From: Pseudomonadota bacterium
GTDB taxonomy: Bacteria; Pseudomonadota; Gammaproteobacteria; Steroidobacterales; Steroidobacteraceae
NCBI GenBank assembly: GCA_021792555.1
Contig: JAJYUL010000014.1
Span: forward strand, 1-64,000
Reading direction: 5' to 3'
Length of the DNA: 64,000 bases
In this document: piece by piece, positions 27,464 to 35,685 of the stretch
Position numbering within the stretch: the stretch's first letter is position 1
How the letters are laid out: each line of letters begins with the position of its first letter
Position numbers and translations under genes: made by a program
The notes under the pieces: model-generated
Seen by the model: the letters and a program-made list of their open reading frames with translations, nothing else
What the model was told of the DNA's origin: nothing
The model's database searches: none

Positions 27464-28633
27464 TCAGGCGCTGCGGCGCATGGCCTGGGGATTCTGGTTC
27501 AGTCCGCCGTTGAGCACGTAGGCATCGAAGCCGAGCTCGACCAGGATGAAGGCCGCCGCGCAGCTGCGCCGCTCGGTGTCGCAGACCACCACGTAGGGCA
27601 CGTTGCGATCGAGCGTGCCGAGCTTCGGGCGGATGAAGCACAGCGGAATGTTGAGCGATCCGTCGATCGCGAGCGTCTGGTACTCACGCGGCATGCGCAC
27701 ATCCAGCCACTGCCCGCCGTGCGCGACGATTTCCTGCGCGCGCTCGTAGCTCACGCGCTGCAGCAGCGGCTCGCTCATCAACTGGCGGAAGTCCTCACTG
27801 CCGAGGCGCATCAGCGCGCCGTCGGTGAGCATGCACACCGTCGCGTTGCGCTTGGCCTCGGCGATGAGCGCCTCCTCGCCGAAGGTGTCGCCCACGGTCA
27901 GCTCGGCCAGCTTCAGACCGGTGCGGTTCAGGGGCGTCTCGCGCGTGACGAGGCACTTGCCGCTGACGATGACGTAGAAATAGTCGCCGTCCTGTCCCTG
28001 GCGGATCACCGTCTCGCCGGCCTTGTACGGCACGCGCTCGAGACGCTGGAAGATCGCCTGCAGGTTCGCCGGGGGAATCTTGTGGAAGGCCTTGGACGTG
28101 AGCAGCGTCGTCATCCAGTCATCGCCGCTCGCGCCCTCGAATTCCTGCTTCAGCTCGGCGACCTCGTAGATGCCGGTCTGGTCCCAGGTGATGGCCACAT
28201 CGAGCAGCTCGCTGTCGATCGAGAGATACTCGACCGTATCGAGCGCGCGCGCCGTGGCGCCGCGGGGGCTGCCGGGGCACAGGGGGGCTGCGGCCTCGCT
28301 CGAGCCGCCGCTGACCGTGCCCACCGGCTGTCCGTGGTGCTGAATCTCGAGCCGTCCGGAGACCAGCCATAGCGTGCGCGCGTCGAGGTCGCCTTCCTTG
28401 AACAAAGTGTCCCCGCCGGAGAGGCTCCGCAGGCTGATCTTCTTGGCGAGCGCGGCAAGGCTTTCGCGCTTCAGCCCATCGAGCGGCACGAACTGCCTGA
28501 GCAATCGGACGCTGGGGGCCCGCTCGTCAACGATGTCGGTTTCCCAAGACAGTTTAGTGACGTCCGGTGAGGCGGCGCGATCCGCCGATGAGCCCCGATC
28601 GTAATGCGCCCACCGTGCGCCTGGCCCGGGCAC
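27464..28633 (-). CDS. Double cyclic-nucleotide-binding-fold plus rhodanese-like protein
   Basis: About 389 aa from a GTG at 28633, three bases after the upstream gene's stop; the exact start is uncertain. Two cNMP-binding-like beta barrels are present. The first (about 45-130: SGGDTLFKEGDLDARTLWLV) looks degenerate. The second (about 180-285: YKAGETVIRQGQDGDYFYVI, then VGDTFGEEALIAEAKRNATV) is well formed. A C-terminal rhodanese-like domain (about 295-385: GGQWLDVRMPREYQ, YVVVCDTERRSCAAAFIL) has Cys followed by DTERRS at the active-loop position. There is no HTH, so it is not a transcription factor. It may link nucleotide or redox sensing to sulfur transfer. It converges with pilZ. Confidence 0.8.
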   Translation of the reverse strand: MPGPGARWAHYDRGSSADRAASPDVTKLSWETDIVDERAPSVRLLRQFVPLDGLKRESLAALAKKISLRSLSGGDTLFKEGDLDARTLWLVSGRLEIQHHGQPVGTVSGGSSEAAAPLCPGSPRGATARALDTVEYLSIDSELLDVAITWDQTGIYEVAELKQEFEGASGDDWMTTLLTSKAFHKIPPANLQAIFQRLERVPYKAGETVIRQGQDGDYFYVIVSGKCLVTRETPLNRTGLKLAELTVGDTFGEEALIAEAKRNATVCMLTDGALMRLGSEDFRQLMSEPLLQRVSYERAQEIVAHGGQWLDVRMPREYQTLAIDGSLNIPLCFIRPKLGTLDRNVPYVVVCDTERRSCAAAFILVELGFDAYVLNGGLNQNPQAMRRSA

Positions 28634-28636
28634 CGT

Positions 28637-30718
28637 TCACGATTTTGCCGCCCGGGCGGCCGTTTCGGCGCCATCCCCGCCGGCAGCGGCGAGCAACGCC
28701 CACCCGGCATCCGGTTGGAAGCGTTCCCCGTAGCGCTCGGCGAGGCCGCCGAGGCGCTCGACGACGGCATCGACGCCGCGCGCGCGGGCGTAAGCGAGCG
28801 GCCCGCCGCGAAACGGCGCGAAACCGGTGCCGAAGATCACAGCCGCATCGATCAGGTCGGCATCCTGCGCGATGCCCTCGCGCAGGCAGGCGACGCATTC
28901 ATTGACCAAAATCAGGATCAGCCGGTCGGTGAGGTCCGCCGGCGCGGACGCGGCCGCCGCCGGTTTGACCGGCTTGCCGTCCCGCCACAGGTAAAAGCCG
29001 GCGCCGCTCTTGCGGCCGAGCTTGCCGAGCTCGATGTGCTCGCGCAGCACGGTCAGGTCCGGCACCGGGCGTCCCAGCCCCCGGGCGATGCGCTCACCGA
29101 CCTGCGCGGCCACGTCGAGGCCGACCACATCGGCCAGCTCGACCGGCCCCATCGGCATGCCGAACGCGAGGGCCGTCGCATCGATGGCCGCGAACGGCAC
29201 GCCTTCGGCGGCCGCATACATCGCCTCCTGCAGATAGGGCATCAGCACCCGATTGACGATGAACCCGGGCGCGCTGCGACACGGCAGCGGCAGCTTGTCG
29301 AGCTTGCGGGCGAAGGCGCTGGCGGTCTGCACCGCCTGCGGGTCGCTCGCGCGGCCCGCGACGACTTCAACGAGCGGCATCTGCGCCACGGGATTGAAGA
29401 AGTGCAGCCCCACCAGGCGCTCGGGCCGCGCGAGTCCCGCGGCGAGCTCGCCGATGTCGATGCTCGAGGTGTTGGTCGCGAGCAGCGCCGTGGGCTTGAG
29501 GCGCGGCTCGAGGGCGGCGAACAGCGCCCGCTTGGCCTCGAGGCTCTCGACGATCGCCTCGATGAGCACGTCCGCGTCCCCGACCGCGGCCCCTTCGGGG
29601 TCCGCGCTCAGCCGCTCGGCGGCCGCCGCGGCCTTGTTCGGGTCGCGCAGCCGCTTGGCGATGAGCTCCCGCGCCCGCGCCAGCGCCGGCTCAATGAGCG
29701 CCGCCTCGCGGTCCTGCAGCGTGACCCGGCAGCCGCGCAGCGCGGCCCACGCGGCGATGTCCCCGCCCATCACCCCGGCCCCGACCACGTGCACCCGCTC
29801 GAGCGGTGCGGCGCTCTTGCCGGCGATCGCCTTGAGCCGGTCCTGCAGCAGGAAGACACGGATGAGGTTGCGGGCCGTGTCGGTGGCGAACAGACGCGCG
29901 ATCGAGCGCGCCTCGCCTTCGAACGCCCCCGGGCCGTGCGCCCCATAGCGGCTCCACAGCTCGATGATGGCGTAGGGCGCCGGATAGTGCTCGCGGCGCG
30001 CCTTGGTCGCCACGCGGGCGGTGAGCGAGCTCTGCACGAACGGGCGGATGAACGGCCAGCCGAGCACGCGCTGCGTGAGCGGCGCGCGATGCGGGGCTGG
30101 GCGCTGGTGGATGAAGGCGCGGGCCGCCTCACGCAGCTCGTCGGCCGCGACCAGCCGGTCGATGAGCCCGAGGCGCAGCGCCTGCGCGGCGCGCACCGGC
30201 TTGCCGGTCAGCATCAGCTGCATGGCCGCGGTGACGCCGATCAGCTGCACGCTGCGCACCGTGCCGCCGAAACCCGGATGAATGCCGAGCTGCACCTCCG
30301 GCAGACCGAGCGCCAGGCGCTCATCGCCGACGGCGACGCGATAGCGGCATGCCAGGGCGAGCTCCAGGCCCCCGCCGAGGGCGAACCCGTGCAGCGCCGC
30401 GACGGTCGGGCAGGGCAGCGCGGCCAGGCGATCGAGCACCCGCTGGCCGGCGTGGATCAGCCGGTAGCCGCTGTCCTCCCCGGTGATGCGGGTGAACTCC
30501 TTGATGTCGGCGCCGGCGATGAAGCCGCTCTTCTTCGCCGAGAGCACCACGACCCCGGGCGGATTGCATCCGCGGAGGGTCTCGAGGTGTCCGTCGAGCT
30601 CGCGCAGCACCTCGCTCGAGAGGACGTTGGCCGAGGAGTCGGCCTTGTCCGCCCACAGCCAGACGATCCCCTCTGCATCCCGCTCGATGCGCCAATGCTG
30701 GCCGCGCTCATCGCTCAT
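28637..30718 (-). CDS. fadJ: Bifunctional enoyl-CoA hydratase/3-hydroxyacyl-CoA dehydrogenase (FadB/FadJ-like)
   Basis: 693 aa multifunctional beta-oxidation alpha subunit. The N-terminal crotonase domain (about 1-200) has the oxyanion-hole segments GFIAGADIKEF and HGFALGGGLELALACRYRVA, with the Glu pair in GLPEVQLGIHPGFGGT. The middle NAD domain starts HVVGAGVMGGDIAAWAALRG (about 315), with NTSSIDIGELA and LVGLHFFNPVAQMPLVEVV. Two C-terminal dehydrogenase lobes follow (PGFIVNRVLMPYLQEA). No thiolase partner is adjacent, unlike the usual fadBA or fadIJ pairs. Confidence 0.9.
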   Translation of the reverse strand: MSDERGQHWRIERDAEGIVWLWADKADSSANVLSSEVLRELDGHLETLRGCNPPGVVVLSAKKSGFIAGADIKEFTRITGEDSGYRLIHAGQRVLDRLAALPCPTVAALHGFALGGGLELALACRYRVAVGDERLALGLPEVQLGIHPGFGGTVRSVQLIGVTAAMQLMLTGKPVRAAQALRLGLIDRLVAADELREAARAFIHQRPAPHRAPLTQRVLGWPFIRPFVQSSLTARVATKARREHYPAPYAIIELWSRYGAHGPGAFEGEARSIARLFATDTARNLIRVFLLQDRLKAIAGKSAAPLERVHVVGAGVMGGDIAAWAALRGCRVTLQDREAALIEPALARARELIAKRLRDPNKAAAAAERLSADPEGAAVGDADVLIEAIVESLEAKRALFAALEPRLKPTALLATNTSSIDIGELAAGLARPERLVGLHFFNPVAQMPLVEVVAGRASDPQAVQTASAFARKLDKLPLPCRSAPGFIVNRVLMPYLQEAMYAAAEGVPFAAIDATALAFGMPMGPVELADVVGLDVAAQVGERIARGLGRPVPDLTVLREHIELGKLGRKSGAGFYLWRDGKPVKPAAAASAPADLTDRLILILVNECVACLREGIAQDADLIDAAVIFGTGFAPFRGGPLAYARARGVDAVVERLGGLAERYGERFQPDAGWALLAAAGGDGAETAARAAKS

Positions 30719-30749
30719 GCCCGTGCCCCCTTGTGTCCGTTGCCGCCGC

Positions 30750-31514
30750 TCAGGCCGCCGTCGGCTCGGCCGAGCGCGCCGCGCGCACGTGAAAATCGCA
30801 CACCAGCGGGCGGTGGTCGGAGAAGCGCACGTCCGGGACGCGGAACTCGCTTACCTCGATCCCCTCGCTCACCAGAATGAAGTCGAGCTCGATGCGCGGG
30901 GCGCGGGCCGGATACGAGGGCAGGCCCGCGGAGTTGGCGCTGCGCAGCCCGGCGGCGCGCATGAACAGGTAGATCTCGTGCGTTCCCCAGAAGGTATTGA
31001 AGTCCCCGGCGATGATCACGGGCTTGCGTGACTTGACGATCAGATCGTGCAGGGAGCGCAGCTGATACTGGCGGTGGCGGAACTTCAGCGACAGATGCAC
31101 CAGAAAGACGCACACATCCTCGAGCTCGAGCTCGATGATCAGCCGCTTGATGCCGGTGTCGAAGTAGTGGAAGCGCTCCCCGTGCACGTGCGGCGCCGAC
31201 AGCAGCGCATTGCCCTGCTTGCGCACGATCGGCAGCAGGGTGTTCACCGAGGAGGTGCCGTACTTGCACTGGAACGTCGAATAGTGGCCGAGCTCGGCGG
31301 CGATGTGCTCGGCCTGGTTGACCATCCCGGTGCGAATCGAGCCGCTGTCGACCTCGATGAGCCCGACCACATCGGCATGCTCCTCGCGCAGGAAGCGGGT
31401 GATGCCGGAGAGCACGCGCGGGTTGCTGCGCAGATAGCCCGCCCCGGGCAGCGGCAGGTGAAACGCCGGACCTGTGCCGGTGGCGTAGCGAATGTTGTAG
31501 ACGACCAGACGCAC
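30750..31514 (-). CDS. Endonuclease/exonuclease/phosphatase-family hydrolase
   Basis: 254 aa metal-dependent EEP-fold enzyme. It starts at a GTG (VRLVVYNIRYATGTG), with metal-ligand positions in EVDSGSIRTG, the strand VFLVHLSLKFRHRQYQ, the catalytic IIAGDFNTFW and the end motif RFSDHRPLVCDFH. There is no signal peptide. Family members act on DNA, phosphoinositides or sphingomyelin, so the substrate cannot be named. It is divergent from the TIR-like gene across a 135-base control region. Confidence 0.82.
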   Translation of the reverse strand: MRLVVYNIRYATGTGPAFHLPLPGAGYLRSNPRVLSGITRFLREEHADVVGLIEVDSGSIRTGMVNQAEHIAAELGHYSTFQCKYGTSSVNTLLPIVRKQGNALLSAPHVHGERFHYFDTGIKRLIIELELEDVCVFLVHLSLKFRHRQYQLRSLHDLIVKSRKPVIIAGDFNTFWGTHEIYLFMRAAGLRSANSAGLPSYPARAPRIELDFILVSEGIEVSEFRVPDVRFSDHRPLVCDFHVRAARSAEPTAA

Positions 31515-31649
31515 CGTGGATGGCCGGCTCCGTGCCGCAAAAAACCCATTTTATGCAATTGCGCCGCCGGCTGCAGCCGGCGGCTTGCCGCACTTCGCAG
31601 CAGCGGCCGCTTGTGAGACACTGCCTGAGCTTACGGAGAACCCTATCGC
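31515..31649. promoter_or_regulatory. Divergent control region with a 22-base perfect palindrome
   Basis: The spacer between the EEP hydrolase and the TIR-like gene contains a perfect palindrome at 31563-31584 whose half site is GCCGCCGGCTG. It lies beside an AT-rich stretch (AAAAAACCCATTTTATGCAA at 31539-31558) that can supply a -10 (TAAAAT on the minus strand). It could be an operator shared by both genes or a hairpin. A GGAG-type ribosome site precedes the plus-strand gene. Confidence 0.5.
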
Positions 31650-32102
31650 ATGTCGCAGGCCAATCCGATCCGCCTGTTCGTCACCCATTTGTGGGCGCCC
31701 GCCGACGATTACCTGCGGGTTTTCGAGTACCTGGAGAGCTCGCGGAACTTCTTTTACAAGAATTTCAGCGATCCGGACCGCCGTCCCGCCGGCGACCGCG
31801 AGGCGCAAAAGCAGGAGCTGCGCACCCAGATCAGCCCGGTGGAAGTGGTGGTCGGCCTCTCGAGCCTGTTCGCGCAGGACCAGGACCTCGTCACCTTCGA
31901 GCTGCTCTACGCCCAGGCGAGCCAGAAGCCCGTGGTGCTGATGAAGCCCTTCGGCTCGGGCAAGGCCGTGCCGAAGGAGCTGGCCGACCTCGCCGACGAG
32001 GTGGTGGACTGGGATGAGCGCGCGCTTGTCGATGCCATCCGCCGCCAGGCCCGCCACGAGGACACCACGCGCTGGGACACCATCGAGTTCAAGCTCGACT
32101 GA
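31650..32102 (+). CDS. Small TIR-like (DUF1863/MTH538-type) domain protein
   Basis: 150 aa single-domain protein. The fold signs are a first strand IRLFVTHLWAPADDYLRVF, FFYKNFSDPDRRPAG in the loop region, SPVEVVVGLSSLF as a middle strand, and VTFELLYAQASQKPVVLMKP. Glu84 in VTFELL sits where TIR NADases carry their catalytic Glu. The pattern follows the ThsB-like/MTH538 TIR family, in which some members are antiviral signalling enzymes, but the gene stands alone without a Thoeris effector. The family match is by eye; a nucleoside-phosphorylase-type regulator of other function is possible. Confidence 0.6.
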   Translation: MSQANPIRLFVTHLWAPADDYLRVFEYLESSRNFFYKNFSDPDRRPAGDREAQKQELRTQISPVEVVVGLSSLFAQDQDLVTFELLYAQASQKPVVLMKPFGSGKAVPKELADLADEVVDWDERALVDAIRRQARHEDTTRWDTIEFKLD

Positions 32103-32176
32103 GCCCGGCCCCCGCGCCGCGCGCACTCTCGCGCGCGCGACACGGGGGGAAGCTTCCCCGGGGGGGACGGGGATCC
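32103..32176. terminator. GC-rich palindromic spacer between convergent genes
   Basis: The perfect palindrome GGGGAAGCTTCCCC (32146-32159), embedded in longer G and C runs, lies between the convergent TIR-like and TonB-receptor genes. It could act as a bidirectional terminator, although no T tract follows it. Confidence 0.4.
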
Positions 32177-34651
32177 TTAGAAGCGAACCGAGATCGTGCC
32201 GTAGACCGCGCGCGGCGGCCCCGGATAGGCGAGCGCATATCCGGAACTCGCCGTGCCGTACAGCCCGCCCGCCGAGATGTACTCGAAGAAGTTGTAGCGC
32301 TTATCCAGCGCGTTCATGACTTCGAGCTTCAGCTTGATCGACTTCACCGTGTTGCCGTACCACGACGAGGGCAGCGTCGCGGCAAGCGCGGCGTTCAGCA
32401 CGCCGTAACCGGCGATCTGCTGATTCGACGGCGCGCCGGCGTTGTTGTCGAAGATGTACTGCGGACCGACATACTGGTACCAGGCGCGCGGCTTGAGCGC
32501 AAATCCGTTGGCGAACCGGTAGGTCCAGTAGGCGCCGATATTGAACGTGCTGTCGGGTGTGTCCGAGACCGGCAGGCCCGAGTAGTCGGTGGTTCCGCCG
32601 CCCGGAGGCGTGAACGCGTAGGAGTTGAAGTTCGCCTTCTCGATGTTCAGGTTGGTGAACATCTTCAGCTCGTGCCAGTTGGCTTCGGCGGAGAAATTCA
32701 CGCCGTGATAGACCGAATCGCCCGTGCCGAGGCCGAGGAAGTCCCCGCCGGAGCTGTTCACGCCGATGATCTGATTGCTCAGGTGATCGTGATAGTAGTT
32801 CACGTTGATGAGCACCCGCTGGAAATCGCCGATCGCGGGCCAGAAGAGCTTCATGCCTGCCTGGTACTCGAGGCTGCGCTGCAGGATGTCGCCGCCGACG
32901 GGCTGGCTCTGATAAAGACCGCCGCCGCCGCCGACCTGCGGGAGGCGATAGGCCGTCGCCCAGTTGCCGTACACGGCGAGCCAGTGCAGCGGCTGCCAGC
33001 GCACGCTCACGGAAGGCTCGGTCTTGTCGTAGTTGGTCTGTGCGGCCGGCAGCTCGCCCTGGTCATGGCCGCTGAACAGCCCGAGCCCGTTGGGGTTCGA
33101 CGGGGTGGGCTGGCTCAGGATGTCCGAGAGCTGGAATTCCGTCGGGCCGTACGGGTAGTAATCCGTGTGGAAGCTCACGAGGCGGATGCCCGGGGTGATC
33201 GTCAGGCTCGCGATCGGCGTGATCGCATCCTGCAGGAAGGCCGCCAAGTCAGTGACGTGCCAGTAATCGCTGCGATGGTTGGCGTTGGGCACCGCCGCTG
33301 AGCCGCACACGCTGGTGCCGGCCGGAATGCTGGCCCCGCTCGTCAGGTTGATGACGCTCGGGGTGATGACGCATGCGCCCGGGTTGTAGAACTCGTTGCG
33401 CGAATTGTACACGGTGTTGATGAAATAGCCGCCGACTCCGATCTGGTTGTACGGCAGGTAGATGTCGCTCCAGATCTTGTCGCCGTACATGTGCGAGAAC
33501 GGGTTGTTGTGCTCGTACAGATTGCCGGGGCTGTTCAGGCCGAAATTGTTGTAATGGATGTGCAGCCGCTTGCCTTCCCGGTACCACAGCTGGTTGTGCA
33601 GAGTCATGCGCGTGCTGACCCGGATGTTCTGTCTGGCGTAGGCGAGCCACGTGCGGTTGATGTCCTCCTTGCGCCAGAGATTCTGATTGACGGTCATGAA
33701 ATATCCCGTGGTCGCTTCGCTCAGCAGCGCCGCGGGCGCGCCGATGCCGTTGATGCTGAGGCCGGGGACCGGGGTGAGCGGCAAGGGCGCCGGCCGCCAG
33801 CCGCGGCCGGCGCCCAGATAGGCGCCGAAGCTGATGCTGCTGCCATCGCCGAATTCCTTGCGCGTCTTGAAGAACCCGGCATAGTTGCTGGTGGGCCAGG
33901 CGAAGCCGTCCGGGGAGGTATGGAAGCTGTTGGCGCGCCCGGCACCGCCGGCGATCACCGTCTCCCAGCCGTCGATCTTGCCGGTCTGCACGATCAGATC
34001 GGCGTTCTCGGTGCTGAAGCTGCCGCCGGTGAGCTGCAGGAAGCCGCCGGCCTTGTCAGAGGGCTGCACGGGCACGAAGTTCACCCCGCCGCCCATGTTG
34101 TTGTACCAGCGCGTCTCGGGATCGCCCGGGCCGTAAGTGATGCGGGCTCCCTGCAGCAGTGCGGTCTGCGGGAGCTGCGGGGTCTCCCACAGTCCGGTCG
34201 CGGCATTGACCATGGGGATGCCATCGAAGCTGATCGCCAGGTTGCCGTTGTCGACGGTGCCGGGGGACACGCCGGCCCAGCCCTGATTCAGGCCGTTGAT
34301 GCTGATGCTCGCCTTGGTGCCGCCGGTCTGGCCATAGCCGGTCACGGCGATACCCGGGGCGAAGGAGAGCGCCTGCGCGGCGCCGCCGACGACTCCGGCG
34401 GACTTCAGCTGCTGACGGTCGAGCGCCTTGTCGCCGTAGGCCGATTCGTAGATGGATTTCTGCTTGAGGCTTTTCAGCTGCAGTTCTTTGGCGGTGACCA
34501 CGATCTCCTGCAGCATGGCCATCGCGGGCATCGGCGCGGGTGCGGGCACAGGGGCCGGCGCGGCGTGTGCGGCGGCGGACGCGAGGGCGGTCGCGACGGC
34601 CAGAGCGACGCTCGAGCCATTCGTGACGCGGCGGGAGAGGGGACGAGTCAT
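32177..34651 (-). CDS. TonB-dependent outer-membrane receptor (FecA/siderophore-like)
   Basis: 824 aa. A signal peptide (about 1-30, ending AAAHAAPAP) is followed by a Pro/Ala linker, the TonB box region MLQEIVVTAKELQLKS, a plug domain (about 60-190, with SFAPGIAVTGYGQTGGTKAS and NNMGGGVNFVP) and a 22-strand-type barrel ending in Phe (AVYGTISVRF). The plug has the layout of ferric-siderophore receptors. No siderophore genes or FecIR-like sigma/anti-sigma pair are adjacent, so the ligand is unknown. A GAGGAAG site precedes the ATG. Confidence 0.88.
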   Translation of the reverse strand: MTRPLSRRVTNGSSVALAVATALASAAAHAAPAPVPAPAPMPAMAMLQEIVVTAKELQLKSLKQKSIYESAYGDKALDRQQLKSAGVVGGAAQALSFAPGIAVTGYGQTGGTKASISINGLNQGWAGVSPGTVDNGNLAISFDGIPMVNAATGLWETPQLPQTALLQGARITYGPGDPETRWYNNMGGGVNFVPVQPSDKAGGFLQLTGGSFSTENADLIVQTGKIDGWETVIAGGAGRANSFHTSPDGFAWPTSNYAGFFKTRKEFGDGSSISFGAYLGAGRGWRPAPLPLTPVPGLSINGIGAPAALLSEATTGYFMTVNQNLWRKEDINRTWLAYARQNIRVSTRMTLHNQLWYREGKRLHIHYNNFGLNSPGNLYEHNNPFSHMYGDKIWSDIYLPYNQIGVGGYFINTVYNSRNEFYNPGACVITPSVINLTSGASIPAGTSVCGSAAVPNANHRSDYWHVTDLAAFLQDAITPIASLTITPGIRLVSFHTDYYPYGPTEFQLSDILSQPTPSNPNGLGLFSGHDQGELPAAQTNYDKTEPSVSVRWQPLHWLAVYGNWATAYRLPQVGGGGGLYQSQPVGGDILQRSLEYQAGMKLFWPAIGDFQRVLINVNYYHDHLSNQIIGVNSSGGDFLGLGTGDSVYHGVNFSAEANWHELKMFTNLNIEKANFNSYAFTPPGGGTTDYSGLPVSDTPDSTFNIGAYWTYRFANGFALKPRAWYQYVGPQYIFDNNAGAPSNQQIAGYGVLNAALAATLPSSWYGNTVKSIKLKLEVMNALDKRYNFFEYISAGGLYGTASSGYALAYPGPPRAVYGTISVRF

Positions 34652-34888
34652 GGTGCGCTTCCTCGTGATGTTTTATTAGTCATGCGCGGCCGACACCGCG
34701 CACCGAGGAGTCGCACACTAGAGGGTCAGGATGACACTCCCGTTGCGTATTTGTTGCAGAAATATTTCACCGCGGCGCCGTTGCAAGGGGCCGCGTCGCG
34801 GGCGCGCGCGGATGCGCCGCGCCCGCCGGCAGCGCGGCCAGGCCTGTGGCCCTGCCGGCTGCCGCCCGCACGGGTCGGGCCGGACGGC
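34652..34888. promoter_or_regulatory. Spacer: TonB-receptor upstream region and BON-gene hairpin
   Basis: No gene is seen. At 34825-34859 the arms GCCGGCAG and CTGCCGGC enclose an inner GGCC/GGCC pairing; this strong hairpin just past the BON gene's stop may end that transcript. An AT-rich element around the palindrome GAAATATTTC (34758-34767) and TAATAAAAC near the receptor start are the only promoter-like parts. No recognisable Fur box was found. Confidence 0.4.
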
Positions 34889-35500
34889 TCAGCCGCCGGG
34901 GTTCGGCGCCAGCACCCGAATGCGGTTATCGATGTCCTGCACGCCGAGACAGGCGTCGGCCATGTCCTCGATCGCGTGCTTCATGCCCCGCTGCGGCACG
35001 GTGCCGTCGAGGATGACCTTCCCGTTCGCCACCTCGACGGTGACCTCGCTCGAGTCGATGTGCCGGGCCCGCATGAGCCGGTCGCACAGGTCCTCGCGGA
35101 TGCGCGCATCGGAGCGCTGGTAGCCCTTGGGGCCCGGGGGGTAGCGCCGCGGCGGTGCGGCGCGGCGCAGCAGCTCGCTCGGCGGGGCGGCCGGCGGCGC
35201 GGCGCTTTCCCATTCGGTCCCGTAGAGATCGTGCAGGTACTCGAGCTCGAGTTCCGTGGGGGTCTCGGGGGCCTCCTCGCCAAAGCCGTAGTATCCGCCG
35301 GTGAAGCCCGGGCCGCTGGTGTAGCCGGCGACGCCCGTGCCGTAGTAGCGGGGCATCGGCTCGGCGGTGAACGGCTCGCGGCCGAACAGCTTCTCGCTCG
35401 AGAGGATGCGCCGATGCGGCGCGGGCGGCTGCCCCGCCGCGGCACGGCCGAAGTGTCCCCGGCGGCCTGCGGCATTCGTGGATGGTTTGTTGCGGCTCAT
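34889..35500 (-). CDS. BON-domain protein
   Basis: 203 aa from the ATG at 35500, which has a strong AGGAGA site. The first ~130 residues are low complexity, with a Gly/Tyr-rich patch (GTGVAGYTSGPGFTGGYYGF) and a Pro/Arg-rich linker. The C-terminal BON domain (about 133-195) reads DLCDRLMRARHIDSSEVTVE, GKVILDGTVPQRG and GVQDIDNRIRV. BON domains bind membranes or envelope surfaces; this one has no signal peptide. The arrangement resembles small stress-linked BON proteins of proteobacteria. Confidence 0.8.
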   Translation of the reverse strand: MSRNKPSTNAAGRRGHFGRAAAGQPPAPHRRILSSEKLFGREPFTAEPMPRYYGTGVAGYTSGPGFTGGYYGFGEEAPETPTELELEYLHDLYGTEWESAAPPAAPPSELLRRAAPPRRYPPGPKGYQRSDARIREDLCDRLMRARHIDSSEVTVEVANGKVILDGTVPQRGMKHAIEDMADACLGVQDIDNRIRVLAPNPGG

Positions 35501-35685
35501 GAGCGTCTCCTGGCGCGCCTCGCGCCTTGGGGCTAGCAGACCTGCCCACGACTTTGGCGGCACGCGGCGTGCGCGGCAATCGTGGCAAGTGCGCAGCCGT
35601 GTGCGCCGTGCCTCGGCACAATGCGCAGCGCGTTGCGGCGAGTGCGCATTGCCGGCCCCCAGGGCGGCTCCGAACATGGCGCTCC
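35501..35685. promoter_or_regulatory. Divergent control region between BON gene and Crp/Fnr-type regulator
   Basis: The spacer holds an inverted repeat AATGCGCA (35620-35627) / TGCGCATT (35643-35650) with a 15-base spacer, 36-66 bases before the regulator's ATG, plus several TGCGCA-like echoes (35590-35600). The repeat could be an autoregulatory operator. No FNR-type TTGAT-N4-ATCAA box is present. Confidence 0.35.

Noticed and set aside
28604-30880. 758-residue plus-strand frame antisense to the FadJ-like gene
   Set aside because: Shadow frame; the minus strand has intact crotonase and NAD-binding motifs.
33491-35536. 681-residue plus-strand frame over the TonB receptor and BON genes
   Set aside because: No family features, and it crosses two real genes on the other strand.
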